Shown one piece after another: positions 7,790 through 16,234 of a stretch of 64,000 nucleotides of DNA (within the stretch, counting starts at the first letter, position 1; every line of letters begins with the position of its first letter). This DNA comes from JACVRW01 sp963751105 (lineage in GTDB: Bacteria > Actinomycetota > Thermoleophilia > Solirubrobacterales > Thermoleophilaceae). The notes beneath the pieces were generated by a model, which was given only the letters and a program-made list of their open reading frames with translations, had not been told where the DNA came from and searched no databases. A program made the translations under genes and the position numbers. The stretch covers positions 434,001 through 498,000 of the forward strand of contig CAVVTG010000001.1 of assembly GCA_963751105.1 (NCBI GenBank). The letters run 5' to 3'.

Positions 7790-8666
7790 GCCGCGCCGGG
7801 GTATGGGCCGGGGCCTCGCCGCGATCCTGCCGCGCGCCGGTGAGGGCGAGGAAGGGCTTCGCGAGCTGCCGCTCGAGCTCGTCAAGCCCAATCCACAACA
7901 GCCGCGACGCAGCTTCGACGAGACGGCGCTGGCCGAGCTGGCGGAGTCGATCCGCGCGCGCGGGCTGTTGCAGCCGATCGTGGCGCGACCACTGCCGGGA
8001 GGCGAGTACGAGCTCCTGGCGGGTGAGCGGCGGCTGCGCGCCGCGCGCCTCGCGGAGCTGGAGACGATTCCGGCCATGGTCCGGCCGGCGGACGACTCCG
8101 ACCGGCTGGATCTCGCCCTCGCCGAGAACATGGCCCGTGTCGACCTCAACGCGGTCGAGGAGGCGCGCGCCTGCGCGATGCTGGTCGACGATCTCGGCCT
8201 GACCAAGGAGGAGGTCGGTCGCCGGGTGGGTCGCAGCCGCGTGGCCATCTCGAATCTGATCCGCCTGCTGGAGCTTCCCGAGGAGGCGCTCGAGCTGATC
8301 GAGGGCGGCGCGCTCAGCGAGGGCCACGGGCGAGCGATCCTCACCTGCAAGGACCACGCGCTGCGCCGCCGCCTCGCCTTCGACGCACGCGACCAGGCCT
8401 GGTCGGTTCGTGAGACCGAGCGACGCGCGCGCGAGGCGCAGTCCACCGGGAAGCGGCCGGCAAGTGAGCCGCGGGCGGTCGTCCACCCCGACCTCCAGGA
8501 GGCGCTCGCCGCCGCGGAGGACACGCTGTCGGCCGCCCTCGGCTACGAGGTGCATGTGCGCGCACGCGGTGAGCGCTGCCGGGCCGAGATCGACTTCGAC
8601 ACGCCGGCCGAGGCAGTGCAGCTGGCCGAGCGCCTGATGGCTCGCCGGCTGCCCCGCGCGGCCTAG
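7782..8666 (+). CDS. parB: Chromosome partitioning protein ParB (Spo0J)
   Basis: ParB is the CTP-dependent clamp that loads at parS and nucleates the segregation complex. The 294-residue protein begins with RRGMGRGLAAILP and has the ParB box with LLAGERRLRAARLAEL (about residues 78-93) and AENMARVDLN (about 114-123). A helix-turn-helix follows at about 141-163 (KEEVGRRVGRSRVAISNLI), and the C-terminal part is likely the dimerisation domain. The GTG start lies inside the end of parA. A candidate parS site is present in dnaN. Confidence 0.95.
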   Translation: MAEPRRGMGRGLAAILPRAGEGEEGLRELPLELVKPNPQQPRRSFDETALAELAESIRARGLLQPIVARPLPGGEYELLAGERRLRAARLAELETIPAMVRPADDSDRLDLALAENMARVDLNAVEEARACAMLVDDLGLTKEEVGRRVGRSRVAISNLIRLLELPEEALELIEGGALSEGHGRAILTCKDHALRRRLAFDARDQAWSVRETERRAREAQSTGKRPASEPRAVVHPDLQEALAAAEDTLSAALGYEVHVRARGERCRAEIDFDTPAEAVQLAERLMARRLPRAA

Positions 8667-8687
8667 AACCGGCCCGCCGCGCGGCGC

Positions 8688-8693
8688 TACAAT
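8688..8693 (+). promoter_or_regulatory. Probable -10 element of the tRNA-Ile gene
   Basis: TACAAT stands 33 bases before the mature tRNA-Ile and just after the parB stop. It is the best -10 match in the gap. No convincing -35 element is seen at the expected spacing. Confidence 0.45.
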
Positions 8694-8726
8694 CGGCGCT
8701 TCGCCCGCCTCTCGGGGGCGGCGCGA

Positions 8727-8800
8727 GGGCGATTAGCTCAGCCGGTTAGAGCGCGTCTCTGATAAGGACGAGGTCCCTGGTTCGAGTCCAGGATCGCCCA
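8727..8800 (+). tRNA. tRNA-Ile (anticodon GAT)
   Basis: A complete cloverleaf can be folded. The acceptor stem pairs GGGCGAT with ATCGCCC and is followed by discriminator A. The D arm has TAGCTCAGCCGGTTAGAGC, and the anticodon stem pairs CGTCT with GGACG around loop CTGATAA with anticodon GAT at 8761-8763. The T arm contains GGTTCGAGTCC. The 3' CCA is not encoded. It stands alone, outside an rRNA operon. Confidence 0.96.
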
Positions 8801-8806
8801 TGCTGG

Positions 8807-8826
8807 AGCCCCCTTTCACGGGGGCT
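8807..8826 (+). terminator. Hairpin after tRNA-Ile, possible terminator
   Basis: AGCCCCC and GGGGGCT form a perfect seven-base-pair stem around a six-base loop, seven bases after the tRNA. No T-run follows, so intrinsic termination is only possible. Confidence 0.5.
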
Positions 8827-8885
8827 TGCTCGTCATCGGGAGGCGTGGGTCCCCGCTTCACGGCGGGACTAGACTGTCGGAAGCC

Positions 8886-9416
8886 ATGCAGGAAATGGTC
8901 ATTTACGGCGTGAGCTTCGACATGGTCGGCAAGCAACCGATCGTGCTCCTGAAGACCCGGGACGGCAACAAGTTCCTTCCCATCTGGATCGGGCATCCCG
9001 AGGCTGCCGCCATTCTGATGAAGCTCCAAGGCGCGAACACCCCGCGTCCGATGACCCATGACCTGATCTCGGAGATGCTGTCCGAGCTCGAGGTGTCCTG
9101 CTCCCGGGTGGCGGTGACCGAGCTGCGCGAGAACACCTTCTACGCCGAGGTGACCCTCCAGCTCAACGGCCGCGAGATTCCGATCGATTCGCGCCCGTCC
9201 GACGCTCTCGCCCTCGCGGTGCGCACGGGCGCGCCCATCTTCGCCGCGGAGGATGTGATCTCCGAGTCGGCGATCGAGTTCGAGCACGAGGTGGAGGACA
9301 CCGAGGAGGTCGTCGAGAAGTTCAAGGACTTCCTCGACAACGTCACGCCCGAGGACTTCGCCGGCGGTGACGAGCCCGAGGCGGGCGAGGGCGGCGAAGA
9401 GGAGACCCGGTCGTAG
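8886..9416 (+). CDS. Bifunctional nuclease family protein (DUF151)
   Basis: The protein belongs to the BFN/DUF151 family, whose plant member has DNase and RNase activity and whose bacterial members are mostly uncharacterised. The domain runs from about residue 4 to 135, with VLLKTRDGNKFLPIWIGHPEAA, then LNGREIPIDSRPSDALALAVR. The last 30 residues are an acidic tail (E, D, G). The ATG at 8886 is preceded at ten bases by TAGACT (8870-8875), a good -10 hexamer; with no visible ribosome binding site this suggests a leaderless message. It converges with ddl, leaving four bases. Confidence 0.9.
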   Translation: MQEMVIYGVSFDMVGKQPIVLLKTRDGNKFLPIWIGHPEAAAILMKLQGANTPRPMTHDLISEMLSELEVSCSRVAVTELRENTFYAEVTLQLNGREIPIDSRPSDALALAVRTGAPIFAAEDVISESAIEFEHEVEDTEEVVEKFKDFLDNVTPEDFAGGDEPEAGEGGEEETRS

Positions 9417-9420
9417 CTTT

Positions 9421-10359
9421 CTAGACGGGCTGGCGCTCGAGGGCCAGGTCGAGGATCCGGCCCACCAGCGAATCGAATGAGATGCCGGCCGCCTCGGCGG
9501 CCTGGGGCAGCAGGCTGGTCTCCGTCAGGCCGGGAATGGGATTGGCCTCGAGCACGGTCAGCTCGCCCGCCGCATCGAGCATCAGGTCCACGCGCGCGAA
9601 GGACGAGCAGCCCAGCAGCCGGTAGGTGGCCAGGGCCAGCGCGTGGGCGGACTCGGTCACGCCCGCCGGCAGCTCCGCGGGGCAGACGAAGTCCGTGCGG
9701 CCGATCTCGTAACGGGCCTCGAAGTCGTAGAACTCGTCGTCGCGGGGCACGGCCTCGACGACCGGGAGGGTCTCGCCGTCGAGGATGGAAACGGCCAGGT
9801 CGCGTCCGTCCACGTGGCGCTCGAGCAGCACGCGCGAGTCGTAGGAGAACGCGGCCACGAGCGCCGACGGCACGGCGGCGGCGCTGCGTGCAAAGCGAAT
9901 GCCGAGCGCCGATCCCTGCGAGGAGGGCTTGACCACGATCGGGAAATCGAGACGCTCCTCGATCGCCGTGAGCGCGTCGGCGGCGCCCAGTTCCCGGAAC
10001 GCGGTCTCGGAGAAGGAGAAGAACTCCGGGGTCGGCAGCCCGGCCTCGAGCATCAGATGCTTGGCCAGGACCTTGTCCACCGATCGGGCGCAGGCCAGGA
10101 CTCCCGAGCCGGTGTAGGGCACCCCGAGGATCTCGAGCAGCTCTTGGACGGTTCCGTCCTCGCCGTCGCGCCCGTGCATGGCGATGAAGGCGGCATCAGG
10201 GGCCGCGTCGCGGAGCCGCTTCATCAGATCCGCGCCGACGTCGATGGCCACGACGTCGTGTCCCAGCCGCCCCAGCGCGTCCTCCACCCGCGCCCCTGAG
10301 CGGAGGGAGACCTGGCGCTCGAGCGAGCGGCCTCCCTTCAGCACCGCGACCCGGGTCAA
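9421..10359 (-). CDS. ddl: D-alanine--D-alanine ligase
   Basis: Ddl joins two D-alanines with ATP to make the dipeptide end of peptidoglycan precursors. The 312-residue ATP-grasp protein has the N-terminal VAVLKGGRSLERQVSLRSG motif and AFIAMHGRDGEDGTVQ. It also has GVPYTGSGVLACARSVDK, FPIVVKPSSQGSALGI in the ATP-binding part and the C-terminal VLEANPIPGLTETS metal-binding segment. The TTG start at 10359 overlaps the stop of the upstream aminotransferase gene, so the pair is translationally coupled. Confidence 0.95.
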   Translation of the reverse strand: MTRVAVLKGGRSLERQVSLRSGARVEDALGRLGHDVVAIDVGADLMKRLRDAAPDAAFIAMHGRDGEDGTVQELLEILGVPYTGSGVLACARSVDKVLAKHLMLEAGLPTPEFFSFSETAFRELGAADALTAIEERLDFPIVVKPSSQGSALGIRFARSAAAVPSALVAAFSYDSRVLLERHVDGRDLAVSILDGETLPVVEAVPRDDEFYDFEARYEIGRTDFVCPAELPAGVTESAHALALATYRLLGCSSFARVDLMLDAAGELTVLEANPIPGLTETSLLPQAAEAAGISFDSLVGRILDLALERQPV

Positions 10360-11687
10360 GAGCGCCTCGCCCTGCGCTCGCGCTCGGCCGGCGTGGGCAT
10401 GTGCACCACCTCGGCGCCCGGGGTATCGGGCGCGGAGCGGTGCTCGCCGGTGAGCGTCCCGTACAGCTGCACCTGCTCGCTGATGACCTCCCCGATGCGG
10501 CGGATGCCTTCGCGGATCGAGTCCTCATCGGAGCCCGAGAAGTTGAGACGCATCGCGGAGCGCCCGCGACCGTCCAGGAAGGCCGCCTCGCCCGGGACGA
10601 AGGCCACGTTGTCGCGCAGGGCGCGGGCGAGCAGATCGGTGGTGTCGATGAAGTCCGGCAGCATGGCCCAGATGAACAGGCCGCCGCCGGGCCGCGTCCA
10701 TTCCGCCTGAGGCGGGAAGTAGTCGGCCAGGGCGTCGAGCATGGTGTCGCGGCGCCTGCGGTAGACGTCGGTGAGCGACTCCACGTAGTCCTCCCAGCGT
10801 CCGCGCTCGAAGTAGGCCTGGACCATCAGCTGCGACAGGGTCGAGGTGCACAGGTCCACACCCTGCTTGCCCAGGTTGATCTTCTCGAGCACCGGCGGCG
10901 GGGCCACCACCCAACCGAGGCGGATGCCCGGCGACAGGATCTTGGAGAACGTCCCGAGGTACATCACGTACACACCCTGATCGAGCGCGTAGAGCGGCGG
11001 CAGCGGATCTCCCTCGTAGCGCAGCAGGCCGTAGGGGTTGTCCTCCAGCACGAGCAGCTCGCGCTCGTGGGCCAGCTCCACCAGCCGCCGCCGGCGCGCC
11101 AGCGACATCGTCTCGCCCGCCGGGTTCTGGAACGTGGGCACGGTGTAGATGAACTTGGGGCGGCGGCCCTCACGCTCGAGCCGGTCGAGGGTCTGCTCGA
11201 GCAGGTCGATCCGCATCCCCGCCGCGTCCAGCTCGATCTGCACGACCTCGGCCTGGTAGGCGCAGAACACCGGGACGGCGCCGGGGTAGGTCGGCCCTTC
11301 CGCGATGACCACGTCGCCGGGGTCGATCAGGGTCTTGGTCACCAGGTCGATCACCTGCTGGCCGCCGGTGGTGACGATCACGTCCTCGGGGTCCACGCGC
11401 ATGCCCTCCGCCGCCATCACGGCGGCGATGCAGTCCTTGGTCTCGGGCAGGCCCTCGGTGGGCCCGTACTGGAGGGCCTTGGCACACGATTCCGCGGCGA
11501 TGCGCTGGGTGACCGCGGCGAAGGTGTCCGGTGGGAACGTGCTCGTGTCGGGCAGGCCACCGGCGAGCGAGATGACCTCGGGCCGCGCCGTGACGGCCAT
11601 CAGGTCGCGCATCGCCGACGACTTCATCACCTTGGTGCGAGAGGCGAACAGGGCCGCATAGCGCTCGAGATCGCGCGAGATGCTCAT
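10356..11687 (-). CDS. PLP-dependent class I/II aminotransferase (2-aminoadipate / MocR-domain type)
   Basis: This 443-residue fold-type I enzyme resembles the LysN/2-aminoadipate aminotransferase group and the catalytic domain of MocR regulators, but has no DNA-binding domain. Visible motifs are VISLAGGLPDTSTFPPD near the start, TTGGQQVIDLVTKTL, TVPTFQNPAGETMS, LEDNPYGLLRYEG with the aspartate that contacts the pyridine nitrogen, and GTFSKILSPGIRLGW with PLP lysine 249. The substrate is not evident from sequence. Coupling with ddl by a four-base overlap could point to D- or L-amino acid supply for the wall, but that is inference. Confidence 0.85.
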   Translation of the reverse strand: MSISRDLERYAALFASRTKVMKSSAMRDLMAVTARPEVISLAGGLPDTSTFPPDTFAAVTQRIAAESCAKALQYGPTEGLPETKDCIAAVMAAEGMRVDPEDVIVTTGGQQVIDLVTKTLIDPGDVVIAEGPTYPGAVPVFCAYQAEVVQIELDAAGMRIDLLEQTLDRLEREGRRPKFIYTVPTFQNPAGETMSLARRRRLVELAHERELLVLEDNPYGLLRYEGDPLPPLYALDQGVYVMYLGTFSKILSPGIRLGWVVAPPPVLEKINLGKQGVDLCTSTLSQLMVQAYFERGRWEDYVESLTDVYRRRRDTMLDALADYFPPQAEWTRPGGGLFIWAMLPDFIDTTDLLARALRDNVAFVPGEAAFLDGRGRSAMRLNFSGSDEDSIREGIRRIGEVISEQVQLYGTLTGEHRSAPDTPGAEVVHMPTPAERERRARRS

Positions 11688-11766
11688 CGGCGCGCGGAGA
11701 CCGCGGCCCGAGGCCGCCTGTGGTCTATCGTCACCGGCCGCAGGGTACCGACCCTCTCAGCGGCAC

Positions 11767-12363
11767 ATGAGCCTCTTCATGGACATCGGCACGGGCGCCG
11801 GCCTGGCGGGCGCCACCGGCGTGCGGCCCTACCTGCCGCCGCTGCTCACCGGGGCTCTGGCCCGGGCCGACGCCGGCATCGATTTCGACGGCACCGACTG
11901 GAGCTTTCTCGAGTCGCCGGTGTTCCTGGGCGCGGTGCTGCTGGTGGGCCTGGCGGCCTATGCGCTCGAGCGCTCGGACGCCGGATCGCCGAGCGCCGAG
12001 GGCCGCAGCCCGGTGGTGATCTTCAGCGGCGTGGTGGGCATCGTTCTCGGCGCCCTCCTGTTCGCCGGGGCGCTGGCCGACGGGGGTGAGACGAGCTGGA
12101 TCGGCCTCGTGGCCGGGCCCGTGTGCGCGGTGCTCGGCTGGCTGGCGGTCGGCGGCCTCGTGGAGCGTGCCCGCCGCCGCCTCGACAGCGGCGCCGCGGC
12201 GCTGATCACCGTGTACGCCGACAGCGCGGCACTCGTACTGGCGGCGATCGCGATCTTCGTGCCGCCGCTCTCCTTCCTCGCCCTGATCGGCTTCGTGGTG
12301 CTGCTGGCCGGTGGCCGCCGCCGCGAGGGTGAGAAGTACGCCGGCCTGCGGGTCCTGCGCTAG
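11767..12363 (+). CDS. DUF4126-like small membrane protein
   Basis: This 198-residue polytopic membrane protein has an N-terminus, MSLFMDIGTGAGLAGATGV, that resembles DUF4126 proteins. About five hydrophobic segments are visible (around residues 5-30, 55-72, 84-106, 110-130 and 155-185). The function is unknown. The ATG at 11767 was chosen because upstream codons are not conserved-looking. The stop codon shares one base with the GTG of the following phosphodiesterase, so they are co-translated. It diverges from the aminotransferase gene. Confidence 0.7.
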   Translation: MSLFMDIGTGAGLAGATGVRPYLPPLLTGALARADAGIDFDGTDWSFLESPVFLGAVLLVGLAAYALERSDAGSPSAEGRSPVVIFSGVVGIVLGALLFAGALADGGETSWIGLVAGPVCAVLGWLAVGGLVERARRRLDSGAAALITVYADSAALVLAAIAIFVPPLSFLALIGFVVLLAGGRRREGEKYAGLRVLR

Positions 12364-13829
12364 TGCCCGCGCAGCACAAGAAGCTCGTCCTGGCGGTGAT
12401 CGACTCGCTCAAGCCGGCGATGCTCGATCTCGCCATCGAGGAGGGCCGCGCGCCGGCGCTGGCCGCATTGGTCGAGAGCGGCACCTACGTCCGCGACTGC
12501 GTCTCGACCTTTCCCTCGGTGACCCCCGTGGCCTCGGCCGCCATCGCCACCGGCTGCGGCCCCGCGGAGCACCACATCCCGTCCATGAACTGGTACCACC
12601 GCGGCGAGGAGCGCTACGTCGAGTACGGCTCGTCGTTCCCGGCCACCCGGGCCTTCGGGGTGGTGCGCTCGCTCTACGACACGGTCTACAACATGAACCT
12701 CGCGCATCTCACGCGCGGCCACCGGACCGTGTTCGAGCATCTCGACGATGCCGGCCTGCGCACCGCGTGCACGACCTACCTGATCTATCGGGGGCGCACC
12801 CGCCACGAGCCGTCCGGGGTGAGCGTCTACCGGCGGATCGCCGAGGCGGCCCAGTTCCGCCATCCCGTGTGGGGGCCGAGCGAGCTGTTCTACGCCGACC
12901 TGTTCGACTCCCGCAACACCGGCTGCACGTCCGCGCTCGGGATGCCGGGCCAGCGTGACCGGCACACGGGCTGCGTGGGGGCCTACCTGGTCGAGAACGA
13001 CCTGTTCGACTTCCTGCTCTTCTCGCTGCCCGACAACGACACCCACTCCCACAAGGTGGGCCCGGACGGGCAGGTGGACTCGATCGCCCAGGCCGACCAG
13101 GCGCTCGAGCGCATCATGCACGTGGTCGGCGGCCCCGAGGCCTTCCTCGAGCAGCACGCGGTGATCGTCATGTCCGACCACTCGCAGGTGGCGGTCGAGG
13201 AGAGCGTGAATCTGGCCGGCGCACTAGCGGATTGGCGGGTGCTGTTGCCGGCCGACCCGGCGCCGGTGGAGGCCGAGCTCGCGGTCTGTCCCTCGGCCCG
13301 CTCCGGGGCGGTCTACGTGCTCGAGGAGGCGCGGCGCAGCGAACTGGTGCCGCGGGTGGTGGACGCCGTGTGTGAGCTCGGCGGCGTGGATCTCGTGAGT
13401 TGGCGGGACAACGGCTGGGCGACCGTGCGGTCGGAGGCGGGGACGCTTCGCTTTCAGCCGGGAGACTCGCTCACCGACGAGCGCGGCCGCAGCTGGGAGC
13501 TCGACGGGGACGAGGCCACGCTTGCGCTGGAGGTCGCCGGCGGCAGGCTCACCGGCGACGAGTACCCGGACGCCCTCGGGCGGCTCTGGTCGGCGCTCCG
13601 CTGTCCCCACGCCGGCGACGTGCTGCTGTCCGCCGGCCCCGGGGCCGAGTTCGCCGACTGGGGCGGCTCCGATCACGTGGGTGGTGGTAGCCACGGCTCG
13701 CTTCACCACGAGGACTCCGAGGGCGTGCTGCTTCTCTGCGGCCTGGAGGCGCCCGAGCGTGAGCGCTGGTCGGTGACCGACGTGACGCCGCTGGTGCTCG
13801 ATCACTTCGGTGTAGCCTCGGCGGGGTGA
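12363..13829 (+). CDS. Type I phosphodiesterase / nucleotide pyrophosphatase (alkaline phosphatase superfamily)
   Basis: This 488-residue protein has the alkaline phosphatase superfamily fold. The start KKLVLAVIDSLKPAMLD holds the first metal aspartate, and TFPSVTPVASAAIATGC (about residues 48-65) carries the nucleophilic threonine or serine. DNDTHSHKVGP and VIVMSDHSQ carry further metal ligands, with another histidine cluster near GGGSHGSLHHEDS. The natural substrate cannot be read from sequence; family members cleave phosphodiesters of nucleotides or lipids. No signal peptide is seen, so it is probably cytoplasmic. Its stop overlaps the GtrA start. Confidence 0.85.
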   Translation: MPAQHKKLVLAVIDSLKPAMLDLAIEEGRAPALAALVESGTYVRDCVSTFPSVTPVASAAIATGCGPAEHHIPSMNWYHRGEERYVEYGSSFPATRAFGVVRSLYDTVYNMNLAHLTRGHRTVFEHLDDAGLRTACTTYLIYRGRTRHEPSGVSVYRRIAEAAQFRHPVWGPSELFYADLFDSRNTGCTSALGMPGQRDRHTGCVGAYLVENDLFDFLLFSLPDNDTHSHKVGPDGQVDSIAQADQALERIMHVVGGPEAFLEQHAVIVMSDHSQVAVEESVNLAGALADWRVLLPADPAPVEAELAVCPSARSGAVYVLEEARRSELVPRVVDAVCELGGVDLVSWRDNGWATVRSEAGTLRFQPGDSLTDERGRSWELDGDEATLALEVAGGRLTGDEYPDALGRLWSALRCPHAGDVLLSAGPGAEFADWGGSDHVGGGSHGSLHHEDSEGVLLLCGLEAPERERWSVTDVTPLVLDHFGVASAG

Positions 13830-14299
13830 CTGAAGAGGCCAAGGCCCCGGTCGCCGAGCACTCGCATTCGGTACACCTGCGCGTGCGCACGGGGCTACGC
13901 AAGCCACACAACTGGTGGCAGCTGGCCCGCTTCTGCATGGTCGGAGCCTCCGGCTACGTGGTCAACCTGTGCGTCTTCGCCGTCTGCATCGGGGTGCTCG
14001 ACCTGCACCATCTGGTGGCCGCCACGGTGGCCTTCGTCGCGGCGGTGACCAACAACTTCTGGTGGAACCGCCACTGGACCTTCAGGGCGCGGGGAGGCCA
14101 CGCTGGCTTCCAGGCCGCGCGCTTCTTCACGGTCAGCGTGGTGGCCTTCCTGTTCGCCGCGGCCGTGCTGGAGGTCCTGGTCAGCGTGGCCGGCGTGGCG
14201 GAGCTTCCGGCGCAGGCGATCTCGATCATCGCGGCCACGCCGCTCAACTTCATCGGGAACAAGATGTGGAGCTTTCACATCGAGCTCTCGCGCGACTGA
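13826..14299 (+). CDS. GtrA family membrane protein
   Basis: GtrA-type proteins are small four-helix membrane proteins thought to move prenyl-linked sugars across the membrane. The 157-residue product has the family motif WWQLARFCMVGASGYVVNL at about residues 30-48. It also has TNNFWWNRHWTFR in the middle loop and a final NFIGNKMWSF. The GTG start overlaps the phosphodiesterase stop. A TAGCCT (13813-13818) seven bases before it could also give a separate leaderless transcript. It is followed directly by a large glycosyltransferase-like membrane protein, the expected partner. Confidence 0.9.
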   Translation: MTEEAKAPVAEHSHSVHLRVRTGLRKPHNWWQLARFCMVGASGYVVNLCVFAVCIGVLDLHHLVAATVAFVAAVTNNFWWNRHWTFRARGGHAGFQAARFFTVSVVAFLFAAAVLEVLVSVAGVAELPAQAISIIAATPLNFIGNKMWSFHIELSRD

Positions 14300-14322
14300 G
14301 GCCGGTCTCAGCCGTCGCCGCC

Positions 14323-16023
14323 GTGGCGGCGCTGGCGCTGGCCCTGGTTGCGGTGGCGTTCGCGCCGGGTGTGGCCCACGCGGCCGACCCCGAGCTGCCC
14401 GCCTCCCAGACTGAGCCGCCGCGCTTCTTCGAGCGCAGCGCCGACGAGGCCGAGCGGATCGCAACTCGGGCTGACAAGGTGCGCGAGGCGCGCGGCGGCG
14501 GCCGGCTCGACCCCACCGCCTACACACGTGGTGTGGGGCGCTGGCAGGTGAGCTTCTTCCGCGATGGAGACGAGGTCGTTCAGGTCCACGTGGACGACCG
14601 CAGCGGGGCGATCCTCGAAGAGTGGTCGGGCGACCAGGTGGCGTGGCGCATGGCACGCGGGTACGAGGGGGCGTTCGGGCGCAGGCTGAACGCGCCCTAC
14701 GTGTGGATTCCGCTCTGCCTCCTGTTCCTGGTGCCGTTCGTCGACGTCCGCCGACCGTTCCGGCTGCTTCACCTCGATCTGCTGGTGCTGCTCGCGTTCG
14801 GCGCGTCGCACTTCTTCTTCAACCGGGGCGAGATCGGGCTGTCGGCGCCGCTCGTGTACCCCGTGCTGCTCTATCTGCTTGCGCGCATGCTGATGGCAGG
14901 CTTCCGCCGCCGCGATGGCGCCGGGCCGATCCTCCCTCACGTTCCCCTGGTGGCGCTGGCGGTCCTGCTGGTGTTCGTCGCCGCGTTTCGGATCGGCCTG
15001 AACGTGGCCGACTCGAACGTGATCGATGTGGGCTACGCGGGGGTGATCGGCGCGGACCGCATCGTCGACGGCGACGACCTGTACGGGGAGGGCTTCTCCC
15101 CCGACGTGGAGCGCGGCGACACCTACGGGCCGGTCAACTACCTGCTGTACGTCCCCTTCGAGCAGGCCTTGCGTTGGAGCGGCCGCTGGGACGACCTGCC
15201 GGCGGCCCACGGCGCGTCGATCGCGTTCGACCTGCTGGTGATCGGAGGTCTGTTCCTGCTCGGCCGCCGGCTGCGCCCGGGGCGCGAGGGCTTTGGCCTG
15301 GGATTGGCCCTGGCCTACGCCTGGACGGCCTATCCATACACCTCGTTCGTTCTCGAGACGAACTCCAACGACTCGCTCGTGGCGCTGGCCTGCGTGGGGG
15401 CGATGCTGGCCCTCACCCTGCCCGGGCGGCGGGCCTCAGGCGCCGTGGCTGCGCTGGCCGTGGCCCTGGGCGCCGCGGCCAAGTTCGCGACGCTGGCGTT
15501 GGCGCCGCTGTTCGCCCGGCGCGCTCCGCTCGCCTTCGCCGGCGTCCTGGCCCTCACGCTGGGCGTGTCGGTGCTGCCCTTCGTGCCCGACGGCGGCCCG
15601 CGCGAGCTCTACGACCGCACGATCGGCTACCAGGCCGGGCGACCGTCGCCGTTCAGCATCTGGGGTCAGGTGGACTCCCTGGGCTGGCTGCACACGGCGG
15701 TCAAGGCCGCCGCGGTGGGCTTGGCGCTGGTGGTGGCGGTGGTGCCGCGGCGGCCGAGCCCGGCACAGATGGCCGCCCTGGGCGCGGCGGTCCTGATCGC
15801 CGTTCAGCTGACCGCCTCGTACTGGTTCTACCTCTACATCGTGTGGTTCGTGCCGTTCGTCCTCGTGGCTCTGCTGGCGGCCCACCGCGCACTGCCGTGT
15901 GAGGGACCTCACGGAATGGAGGAGAGAGAGGGCGGTCTGGACATGCATGAGCCCATTGAGCAGCGAGAACCAGCCGCTCACGCTCTCCGAACAGCTCGAC
16001 GCGATGCTCCTGGGCTGGCTTGA
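14323..16023 (+). CDS. Polytopic membrane protein, GT-C-like glycosyltransferase with PepSY-like N-terminal region
   Basis: A signal-like hydrophobic stretch ending in AHA is followed by an extracytoplasmic segment (about 100 residues, with GRWQVSFFRDGDEVVQVHVD) that resembles a PepSY domain. About ten membrane segments follow. Between them the loop DLYGEGFSPDVERGDTYGP and the sequence PVNYLLYVPFEQAL recall GT-C/DUF2029-type prenyl-sugar transferases. The GTG at 14323 is the first common start after gtrA; a CTG at 14296, overlapping the gtrA stop, would give a more positive n-region. The last 40 residues are hydrophilic and overlap the next gene in another frame, so the natural end is questionable. 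Confidence 0.65.
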   Translation: MAALALALVAVAFAPGVAHAADPELPASQTEPPRFFERSADEAERIATRADKVREARGGGRLDPTAYTRGVGRWQVSFFRDGDEVVQVHVDDRSGAILEEWSGDQVAWRMARGYEGAFGRRLNAPYVWIPLCLLFLVPFVDVRRPFRLLHLDLLVLLAFGASHFFFNRGEIGLSAPLVYPVLLYLLARMLMAGFRRRDGAGPILPHVPLVALAVLLVFVAAFRIGLNVADSNVIDVGYAGVIGADRIVDGDDLYGEGFSPDVERGDTYGPVNYLLYVPFEQALRWSGRWDDLPAAHGASIAFDLLVIGGLFLLGRRLRPGREGFGLGLALAYAWTAYPYTSFVLETNSNDSLVALACVGAMLALTLPGRRASGAVAALAVALGAAAKFATLALAPLFARRAPLAFAGVLALTLGVSVLPFVPDGGPRELYDRTIGYQAGRPSPFSIWGQVDSLGWLHTAVKAAAVGLALVVAVVPRRPSPAQMAALGAAVLIAVQLTASYWFYLYIVWFVPFVLVALLAAHRALPCEGPHGMEEREGGLDMHEPIEQREPAAHALRTARRDAPGLA

Positions 16024-16234
16024 GCGCCAAGCTGACCTGCACGGACCGGGATCACCGGGCCTGCGGGCCAAGGCCGTGATGACGATCACCTCGGCCGCTC
16101 TGCCTCAGGTCGAGAAGTTCTGCGCGGCGTGGGGAATGACACTCGAGCGAAGGTCCACCGCCGTGGCGATCGTCGAGGGCCCCGCCCTCCCGGTCCAGGG
16201 CTTCTCCGCGATCACGGCGATGTACCGGCCCTGA
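15947..16234 (+). CDS. Conserved-looking small protein of unknown function
   Basis: This 95-residue protein is not recognised. Its third codon positions are strongly GC-rich, as in its neighbours, supporting real coding. The C-terminal half has SAALPQVEKFCAAWGMTLER and ends GFSAITAMYRP; no membrane segment or signal peptide is visible. The ATG at 15947 lies inside the end of the upstream membrane protein, which is read in another frame for 77 bases. A GTG at 15899 could add 16 residues. It converges with the ymdB-like gene and overlaps it by 23 bases. Confidence 0.6.
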   Translation: MSPLSSENQPLTLSEQLDAMLLGWLERQADLHGPGSPGLRAKAVMTITSAALPQVEKFCAAWGMTLERRSTAVAIVEGPALPVQGFSAITAMYRP

